DNA from: CAZGQY01 sp964528035
GTDB taxonomy: Bacteria; Pseudomonadota; Gammaproteobacteria; Methylococcales; UBA1147
Assembly (NCBI GenBank): GCA_964528035.1
Contig: CAZGQY010000225.1
Span: 1 to 6,138, forward strand
Direction: 5' to 3'
DNA: 6,138 nt
Shown here: in pieces, positions 1 through 4,605 of the stretch
Layout: the number at the start of each line of letters is the position of its first letter
How positions within the stretch are numbered: position 1 is the first letter of the stretch
Made by a program: the position numbers and the translations under genes
Notes under the pieces: model-generated
Database searches by the model: none
The model's input: only the letters and a program-made list of their open reading frames with translations
Told to the model about the DNA's origin: nothing

Positions 1-152
1 CAAACAATAATCCTGCGTCAATCTTTCGCATATTATTAAAACCTCGCTCCTTAGTTTCTGCACTTGGCATATGAACATTTTTTAACCACCGGCTTTGTTC
101 AACAGGACTAAATTGTCAGAATACTAATTTTTATTCGTAACTACTGTTCTCC
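1..152. other. Left-edge stretch with no confident gene
   Basis: I see no supported gene here. On the minus strand an ATG at 31-29 opens a frame reading MRKIDAGLLF that runs off the window. Upstream of it are AAGGAG (minus strand, 52-47; 15 nt from the ATG) and GAGG (10 nt away), so this could be the first ten codons of a gene, but ten codons are too few to call one. The same bases contain the 14-mer AAAACCTCGCTCCT (38-51), which recurs at 2306-2319. That makes a repeat-derived origin of the apparent ribosome site equally possible. Confidence 0.3.
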
Positions 153-278
153 CTGCTGAACCAGCCCTCTATGGGTGATTTGTGGAGGAAGTGTATGCGG
201 AAGGGAAGGCGCATCCAAGCCTGCATGGATGTATTTACGGCGTCTTCCGGAACAGGTCACCCATAGAGGGGTGAGCAG
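153..278. repeat. Nested palindromic intergenic element (about 126 bp)
   Basis: The element has a perfect 14-bp inverted repeat, CCCTCTATGGGTGA (165-178) against TCACCCATAGAGGG (257-270). It is extended outward by CTGCT (153-157) against AGCAG (274-278) across a small asymmetric internal loop. Inside are two further nested stems: CGGAAG (198-203) with CTTCCG (244-249), and CATCCA (212-217) with TGGATG (226-231) closing an 8-nt loop. Folded as one unit it gives a long cruciform or hairpin. The internal sequence resembles a palindromic intergenic repeat I recall from several marine gammaproteobacterial genomes, but only one copy lies in this window, so repeat status is inferred. It begins about 50 bp past the stop of the minus-strand TPR-like gene and could help end that transcript, although no T-run follows it directly. 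A 31-codon frame (171-266) fits almost exactly between the arms and is most likely a by-product. Confidence 0.7.
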
Positions 279-326
279 TTAGCTTTATTCTTTTGTCATT
301 GTTGATATTGTTGAGCTTCAGCGTTC

Positions 327-1202
327 CTAGAAATCATCGCGAACTTTGATGGCCAGCGACTTAAACCAGTCCAGTTTACGGACATTTTTTAGATCCGGGT
401 CGTTTTCCATCTGGCCGGGAGATTGAATTTTGAAATGCTTGTGGGCGGTTTCCAGGTATTGGCGGCACAGATCAATATCATTACTCATGCTAGCGATACA
501 TGCGAGATTATAGGATGCAAAGCCTGGCGTTATTTTTTCTGCAGTCAAGCATTTCTCTCTTGCTTGATCAAGTAGTGTATTTGCTTCATCCCGCTCCGTT
601 AGGTTGGCGAGTGCGATCAACGATGCGCCCCAATCATTTAGGGTATGAACCTGATTATTTTTGACCGATTCTGAGGCCGCGAATTTTTCGCAGGCTTGCT
701 TTAGAATTGTGAGTGCTTCTTTAGCGTTTTTTTTACGTGCCTGCTGGTAAAGAGTGAGTCCCCAATGGTGGTAGCAGTCATTGGTATCGTCTTTAATCTG
801 TACTGCCATAGCAAATTTCTCATAAGCCATTTTATAAAGTGGATCCGGGTTTTTTTCACGTTTAGTTTGAGCCTGTCGACGTAATGATAAGGCCCAGAAT
901 TTTAAACTATCGAAATCATCCGGCTCATATTGGTGGGCCAGTTGGTAGATTTCGCAGGCGCTGCGATAGGTACGCAATTGCTCTTTACCTGATTGTCTTC
1001 GGGCCAGGTTATATAAGCCATGTCCCCAACTTTGATAGGCTTCGGCCATTTCCGGATTTATCGCTACTGCATCTGCAAAACGGCTGAACGCGGCATTATA
1101 ATAGCCGATCGCTTTTGGAAGCGCTGCTTTTTCTGTCCTTTTTAGCAAGCTGATACCTCGCATGGTTTTCCATTTTGCTCTGAATTTTTTAAATAGATTC
1201 AC
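327..1202 (-). CDS. TPR-like repeat protein, 291 aa, function unknown
   Basis: This is a helical-repeat protein of the tetratricopeptide type, a fold that usually mediates protein-protein contacts; no enzymatic motif is visible. Helix-A tryptophans fall at residues 59, 103, 147 and 191, exactly 44 apart, mostly in the pattern WGxxLxxxA. Each is followed by a helix of the form A-x3-[FY]-x2-A ending near Pro or Asp. A last, shorter repeat (about 228-255, YNLACIAS...C..YLE.A) is followed by DPDLKNVRKLDWFKSL, a tail I recall as typical of the terminal repeat in related TPR proteins. The N-terminus is basic (KKFRAKWK) with no signal peptide or membrane segment, suggesting a cytoplasmic protein. 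The start is GTG at 1202-1200, supported by GGAG seven bases upstream; the alternative ATG at residue 14 lacks that support. It is transcribed away from bluB, with no partner gene visible. The TPR class is fairly sure; the role is unknown. Confidence 0.85.
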   Translation of the reverse strand: MNLFKKFRAKWKTMRGISLLKRTEKAALPKAIGYYNAAFSRFADAVAINPEMAEAYQSWGHGLYNLARRQSGKEQLRTYRSACEIYQLAHQYEPDDFDSLKFWALSLRRQAQTKREKNPDPLYKMAYEKFAMAVQIKDDTNDCYHHWGLTLYQQARKKNAKEALTILKQACEKFAASESVKNNQVHTLNDWGASLIALANLTERDEANTLLDQAREKCLTAEKITPGFASYNLACIASMSNDIDLCRQYLETAHKHFKIQSPGQMENDPDLKNVRKLDWFKSLAIKVRDDF

Positions 1203-1638
1203 TCGAATACTCCGCAGTATAAAGTACTGGTCACTCTTGGCGCTGTGGTTGGTTGTGGATATTTTTCAGTGTGCCAATGCCGGGGATTATTTTTTACTTT
1301 GTCTGTCGACTCAGCGAGTTTTGTGCATAGGTTGAAAAATATTGAATGTTTTGCAGCCTAAAAAATTTCACTGTAAGTCTTTTTACATCTGATTGTTTTA
1401 AAGTTTTATTTAACAGGTGATTTGCGGTCTATGCATATGCACGTGACTTGTAATTTATGTTCTATGGTCTCGTTATTCCAGGTTGGGGACTATACGGTTA
1501 TATTTGAAACGGTTCAATTGTGATTTAGATGCCTGGTCGAAAAATGTGTGTTTGCAAGGTACTTTCTATTCTCTGGCAGTCAACGCTTGCATATCGTTCT
1601 CCAGCTTGCCATGATAAGCGGTATCGTTTGGCTTGTGA
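1203..1638. other. 436-bp divergent intergenic region, no gene seen
   Basis: This region separates the minus-strand TPR-like gene from plus-strand bluB and should hold both promoters, but I cannot place either with confidence. A perfect 10-bp palindrome TGCATATGCA lies at 1432-1441, directly followed by a CACGTG palindrome (1440-1445). No GCCACTG-like B12 box or cobalamin-riboswitch core is evident ahead of bluB. No open frame longer than short antisense or overlapping frames is present, and none has a recognisable product. Confidence 0.5.
1210..1213 (-). promoter_or_regulatory. Ribosome binding site fixing the GTG start of the TPR-like gene
   Basis: GGAG on the minus strand lies seven bases before the GTG at 1202-1200, a good spacing that decides the start. 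It sits in a short hairpin, ATACT-GCGG-AGTAT (minus strand, 1220-1207), so the site is part loop and part stem. The five-pair, AT-rich stem is too weak to claim regulation. Confidence 0.6.
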
Positions 1639-2292
1639 ATGTTGGAAAACCCGTTGAACAAGTTTAGTCCGGATGAAGTCGCCGCAGTTTACCGCGCCAT
1701 TGCAGAGCGCCGAGACATGCGCCATTTTTTATCTGATCCAATAGATACTGAAACTTTAAAGCGACTGCTTCAAGCAGCACATCTGGCTCCGAGTGTTGGT
1801 TTTATGCAACCCTGGCGATTTATTCGCATTACTGATCCGGGTTTAAGGAAAGAGATCTACGAAGTTGTGGATAAAGAACGACTGAATACGGCTGATGCGC
1901 TTGCTGAACGGCGGAGTGAATTTATGAAGCTTAAAGTTGAAGGCATTATGCAATGTGGTGAGTTATTGGTCGTCGCGTTAATGGATGGGCGTGAAAAGTA
2001 TATATTCGGACGTCGAACATTGCCGGAAATGGATCTCGCCTCAGCAGCGTGTGCAATTCAGAACATGTGGCTTGCAGCTCGAGTGGAGGGCATTGGTTTG
2101 GGCTGGGTTTCATTATTCGATCCGCTAGAATTGACAGCTTTGTTAGCGCTACCTGAGGGTAGTACGCCGATTGCAGTGCTTTGTTTGGGTCATGTAGAAG
2201 AATTTTATGATCAACCCATGTTACAGACAGAAGGCTGGGATAACCGTAGAGATTTGGATTCATTGGTTTCTGAAAATAAATGGAAGCAATAG
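1639..2292 (+). CDS. bluB: 5,6-dimethylbenzimidazole synthase (BluB)
   Basis: BluB is a flavin-destructase: it uses O2 to break down reduced FMN into 5,6-dimethylbenzimidazole, the lower ligand of cobalamin, in the cytoplasm. The 217-aa product has the nitroreductase-like fold signatures of this family: RRDMRHF (24-30), APSVGFMQPWRF (50-61), PEMDLASAACAIQNMWLAARVEGIGLGWVSLF (129-160, described as one conserved block) and CLGHVEEFY (182-190). Asp26 in RRD and Ser158 in GWVS line up with the residues reported as Asp32 and Ser167 in Sinorhizobium BluB. GFMQPW and GWVSLF separate BluB from ordinary nitroreductases. The length matches the family (about 215-230 aa). An in-frame TGA at 1636-1638 directly before the ATG rules out a longer start; no strong ribosome site is visible. 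lnt follows 120 bp downstream on the same strand with a hairpin in between. No other cobalamin gene is in the window, so whether the cell makes or only remodels B12 cannot be told here. Confidence 0.93.
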   Translation: MLENPLNKFSPDEVAAVYRAIAERRDMRHFLSDPIDTETLKRLLQAAHLAPSVGFMQPWRFIRITDPGLRKEIYEVVDKERLNTADALAERRSEFMKLKVEGIMQCGELLVVALMDGREKYIFGRRTLPEMDLASAACAIQNMWLAARVEGIGLGWVSLFDPLELTALLALPEGSTPIAVLCLGHVEEFYDQPMLQTEGWDNRRDLDSLVSENKWKQ

Positions 2293-2294
2293 TC

Positions 2295-2312
2295 AGGTTT
2301 TGTAGAAAACCT
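2295..2312 (+). repeat. 7-bp perfect hairpin just after bluB
   Basis: AGGTTTT (2295-2301) and AAAACCT (2306-2312) form a perfect seven-pair stem with a GTAG loop, three bases after the bluB stop codon. No T-run follows on either strand, so it is not a standard terminator. Read on the minus strand the unit is TTAGGAGCG followed by the hairpin, a head-plus-hairpin layout reminiscent of REP elements, whose Pseudomonas versions often contain GTAGGAGCGAG. A REP identity is only a suggestion. Confidence 0.5.
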
Positions 2313-2319
2313 CGCTCCT
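2306..2319. repeat. Second copy of 14-mer AAAACCTCGCTCCT
   Basis: This 14-mer is identical to bases 38-51 in the same orientation. Here its first half is one arm of the hairpin after bluB; at the first site the hairpin partner is missing. Two identical 14-mers in about 6 kb of unrelated intergenic DNA is mildly unlikely by chance (my rough estimate is a few percent), which points to a dispersed short repeat. Confidence 0.4.
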
Positions 2320-2412
2320 AACAAAGTATTGATTCAGAGAGTTTTGCGGGTTGTGCCCTGAAAAAATAGTTGCTGAGTGTTTACACCAGAAATGTAGTTT
2401 TTAAAAATTAAT

Positions 2413-3954
2413 ATGTGGGTTCTTCCAATTTTGTCGGGTGTTCTAATTGGCACCAGCTATATACCGTTTCCACCGTGGGCATCATTGTTCTGTTTTGTCC
2501 CTTTATGGACTTTTTGGTACAGGCAGACGAATTTAAAGCAAGTTATCCTGGGCGGCTGTATAACCTCTTTTGTTTTTACTCTGATTGGTTTTAACTGGGT
2601 GACCTATTTGTTGCATGAATTTGCACATTTGCCCTGGATATTAGCGGCAGTGGGGATGTTGTTTTTTGCAATGTTGGCGCATTTATTTGTGCCAGTTGCT
2701 GGGGCATTGTGGTTTTTCGCGCAGAAAAAGTTTGCTATGTCCGAGCGATTGTCGATTAGTTTAATGGCGATGATTACGGTTCTGTGCGAAGCCTATTCAG
2801 TAACTCTGTTTGACTGGAACTTTGGCTATTCATGGTACGGCTCTGGCGTACCTGTTTATCAGTTAGCCGAATATATTGGTTTTAGCGGGCTCAGTGCGGC
2901 TACTGTGTTGGCGAGCTTGTCATCGTATTTTATCTGGAAGCATCGTCGGCAACCTAAAGGAAAAATTCTAGCACTGGCTGTAGTTCTAATCTTTGTGGTT
3001 TTAAATGTTGTCGGTGTAGGAATCGAGACTCAACTGCTTCAGCCCGACGCCACGTTTAAAGTATTAATGGTGCAGGGAAATATTGGCAATGAAGAAAAGA
3101 GTGCAGCGGAACTGGGTCTTGGGTTTCGCGATAAAATTTTATTAGACCAATTATTATTAACGCAGCGGGGATTGAATTCCAGTAGTGCAATCGATGTTGA
3201 TTTTGCTTTGTGGCCGGAGGCGGCATTTCCGTCGTTGCTGGGTGAAGCTTCTTATGCTGACGGTTTGCCTGTAGCGCTCAAGCAATTTCTGGCCAGTCGT
3301 CGTTTGGCTTTAATTACGGGAGGTTATGGCGTGGATCAGCCTTCCAATCGAATTACCAATTCTCTGTTTTTATTAGATCGCAGTGGAAATGTGGTTGATC
3401 CCCATTACAGTAAGACTCATCTGCTGGCCTTTGGTGAGTATATTCCGGGAGAAGACTGGTTTCCACAAATTCGTCAATGGCTGCCACCCATAGGTGAGTA
3501 TGCGCGAGGTCCGGGGCCGACTGTATTATTAGCCTGGAATGGCTTTAAAATCGGGCCACAAATTTGCTACGAAAGTTTATTTCCCGAATTCTCTCGAGGA
3601 TTGGCTAATCTGGGGGCACAGTTTATTGTTAACGTGACCAATGATTCGTGGTATGGAACCTGGCAGGAACCTTATCAGCATATGATAATGACTTTGGCCA
3701 GAGCAGTAGAATTTCGCCGGCCTGTGTTGCGGGCAACCAATACGGGTATATCTACAGTTGCGCTCGCATCCGGAAAAATACTCGAACAATCGCCAATGCA
3801 TCAGGAATGGTTTGGGATTTATACAGTGCCGTATAATAAAGTCCCATTGCCAACATTTTATCAACAATGGCACTTCCTGGTGCCGAGTGTTTTATGGGTT
3901 AGCTTGCTGGTTTTATTAATATTGGCGAGTGGTGCGAAGAGAAATGATGCGTGA
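2413..3954 (+). CDS. lnt: Apolipoprotein N-acyltransferase (Lnt)
   Basis: Lnt moves an acyl chain from a phospholipid onto the N-terminal cysteine of diacylglyceryl-lipoproteins in the inner membrane, the last maturation step before Lol export. The 513-aa product matches the usual length (about 510 aa). Residues 1-205 hold about seven hydrophobic segments (for example 3-20, 44-62, 74-101, 113-132, 185-205), followed by a periplasmic nitrilase-like domain (about 215-475) and a C-terminal membrane helix (487-506). The catalytic triad is visible: Glu269 in LWPEAAFP, Lys334 in YSKTHLLAFGEYIP and Cys385 in GPQICYESLF. Glu342 in FGEY is also a conserved position. The ATG at 2413 places the first membrane segment at residue 3, as expected, but no clear ribosome site precedes it. 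In many gammaproteobacteria lnt follows corC/ybeX; here it follows bluB instead. The motif NDSWYGTWQEPYQHM (410-424) reminds me of deltaproteobacterial Lnt proteins, so a second paralog or a transferred copy is possible. Confidence 0.95.
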   Translation: MWVLPILSGVLIGTSYIPFPPWASLFCFVPLWTFWYRQTNLKQVILGGCITSFVFTLIGFNWVTYLLHEFAHLPWILAAVGMLFFAMLAHLFVPVAGALWFFAQKKFAMSERLSISLMAMITVLCEAYSVTLFDWNFGYSWYGSGVPVYQLAEYIGFSGLSAATVLASLSSYFIWKHRRQPKGKILALAVVLIFVVLNVVGVGIETQLLQPDATFKVLMVQGNIGNEEKSAAELGLGFRDKILLDQLLLTQRGLNSSSAIDVDFALWPEAAFPSLLGEASYADGLPVALKQFLASRRLALITGGYGVDQPSNRITNSLFLLDRSGNVVDPHYSKTHLLAFGEYIPGEDWFPQIRQWLPPIGEYARGPGPTVLLAWNGFKIGPQICYESLFPEFSRGLANLGAQFIVNVTNDSWYGTWQEPYQHMIMTLARAVEFRRPVLRATNTGISTVALASGKILEQSPMHQEWFGIYTVPYNKVPLPTFYQQWHFLVPSVLWVSLLVLLILASGAKRNDA

Positions 3955-4216
3955 AAATTTCAGGGGATCTTTGAATTTCATCTATGCAAATCAAAGATTC
4001 GTTATTTGCCTCTAGATAGGATATGGGATCTTGCAGTTTCGCAAAATCTCTTGGATCCTCAAGATCCAGGTAAATTGAAGAATCTTTATCTTTCAGCAGA
4101 TTTTTTGCTAGAGTTGATTTCCCAACTTGTCTTGCTCCTAAAAGGATAACACAAGGGAATGATTGTAAATATTTTTCAATCGCTGGTTCTTTGTTTCGAT
4201 GGACATAGCTTTGCAT
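3953..4216 (-). pseudogene. 5' remnant of an AAA_14/DUF4143-type ATPase gene
   Basis: Residues 1-88 match the start of the P-loop ATPase family whose members pair an AAA_14 domain with a C-terminal DUF4143 region and are usually about 370-450 aa; their cellular role is largely unknown. Walker A is GARQVGKST (27-35), preceded by the typical hydrophobic strand CVILL. Walker B is LICIDEIQ (75-82), followed by RSPEIF (83-88). After Phe88 (codon 3955-3953, overlapping the lnt stop) the frame only reads antisense through lnt: THHFSSHH... to a stop at 3899, with no family resemblance. All of the C-terminal ATPase half, the winged-helix region and DUF4143 are therefore missing, so the gene is truncated and almost surely non-functional as an ATPase. 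The family is common in accessory DNA, which suggests an acquired gene later cut down by deletion. The N-terminal reading frame is still intact, so the loss may be recent or the fragment may still be expressed. Confidence 0.8.
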
Positions 4217-4247
4217 ATTAAAAGTCTAATATTAAATATGCAAAGCT
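4207..4247. promoter_or_regulatory. 13-bp inverted repeat, probable operator at the ATPase remnant start
   Basis: AGCTTTGCATATT (4207-4219) and AATATGCAAAGCT (4235-4247) are perfect inverted arms 15 bp apart. Allowing a 2-nt bulge, GAC/GTC extends the outer end by three pairs. The left arm covers the remnant's start codon (4216-4214), and the right arm touches the -35 hexamer and lies in the promoter spacer. That placement is what an autorepressor site would have. As RNA only the arm nearest the start codon would be transcribed, so a DNA-level operator is more likely than an mRNA hairpin. The protein that binds it is unknown; the missing C-terminal part of the ATPase is one guess. Confidence 0.55.
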
Positions 4248-4252
4248 GTCAA
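4223..4252 (-). promoter_or_regulatory. Sigma70-like promoter for the ATPase remnant
   Basis: On the minus strand a consensus -35 TTGACA (4252-4247) is followed after 18 bases by TAGACT (4228-4223), which matches the -10 consensus at four of six positions. Transcription would begin near 4216, at the start codon itself, so the message would be leaderless or nearly so. This fits the lack of any Shine-Dalgarno sequence there. Confidence 0.45.
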
Positions 4253-4312
4253 TTTTGAGAGTACATTGGGTTAAATTGCATAAAGGTAGCAAATGTTGTG
4301 TAGAATCAAGCC

Positions 4313-4406
4313 CGAAACAATTACTGAAGATGGAGAAATCCACTTAACTGGGTGGTACTGATTTATTAGACCCTTCTAATACCACCCCCAGTTTTTTGGG
4401 GTCTTT
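4313..4406 (+). ncRNA. Candidate small structured RNA, about 90 nt
   Basis: A possible -10 TAGAAT (4301-4306) with a weak -35 TTGCAT (4276-4281, 19-bp spacing) would start a transcript near 4313. It would then contain a TGGA-GAAA-TCCA mini-hairpin with a GNRA loop (4331-4342), a nested hairpin with a CCCT loop (ATTAGA 4365-4370, TCTAAT 4375-4380), and the terminator-type stem with T-tract. No protein is encoded: the only ATG (4330) reads MEKST then stops. It matches no RNA family I recognise. The promoter is weak, and the hairpin could instead just end read-through from lnt, so this is a hypothesis. Confidence 0.25.
4346..4397 (+). terminator. Rho-independent terminator, plus strand
   Basis: AACTGG and GTGGT (4346-4356) pair with ACCAC and CCAGTT (4381-4393), with a 2-C bulge, around the inner ATTAGA-CCCT-TCTAAT hairpin. 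A run of six T (4392-4397) begins at the last pairs of the stem. An overlapping second hairpin, CCCCA-GTTTTT-TGGGG (4386-4401), is followed by TCTTT. The T-run only makes sense for plus-strand transcripts. The nearest upstream plus-strand gene is lnt, whose stop is about 390 bp away across the ATPase remnant, so this may be lnt's original terminator displaced by an insertion, or the end of a small RNA. Confidence 0.6.
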
Positions 4407-4605
4407 AAATCAACGATATTCCTTACGATCAGTTGTTAATGTAAAGTGCTACATGCTACAGATTATAGAGAACCTTTATGGGATTAGATCCTACATTGAA
4501 ATTCGTAAATAAGCCAGACTCTGATTGGTTATAGTCAGTAGGTATTAGAGTGCGTTGTGGTCTCCATAGCAATTTATTACACCTGGCGTCTTATCGTGTT
4601 TACCC
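4407..4605. other. Intergenic stretch downstream of ovoA, no feature seen
   Basis: This completes the gene-free stretch 4217-4605. I see no open frame with a recognisable product and no clear minus-strand terminator after the ovoA stop (4608-4606). A short imperfect repeat (GCTACAT then GCTACAG, 4448-4461) is the only local pattern. Confidence 0.4.

Noticed and set aside
171..266. 31-codon frame inside the palindromic element
   Set aside because: It has no ribosome site, is set by the inverted repeat arms (ATGGG...CCCATAG), and is best explained as a by-product of the repeat.
1216..1221. TATACT as a -10 for the TPR-like gene (minus strand)
   Set aside because: No -35 lies at a suitable distance, and initiation would fall after the GGAG ribosome site that supports the GTG start.
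1203..1638. Cobalamin riboswitch ahead of bluB
   Set aside because: No GCCACTG-like B12 box or recognisable core was found by eye; a covariance search would settle it.
1946..2263. 105-codon antisense frame within bluB
   Set aside because: It lies wholly opposite a well-matched BluB gene and its translation resembles no known protein.
3577..3873. 98-codon antisense frame within lnt
   Set aside because: It is a shadow of the conserved nitrilase domain of Lnt with no recognisable product.
4343..4397. Integron attC-like site (ACTTAAC matches RYYYAAC)
   Set aside because: The matching GTTRRRY core at the other end is absent (GTTTTTT instead), and the T-tract and stem fit a terminator better.
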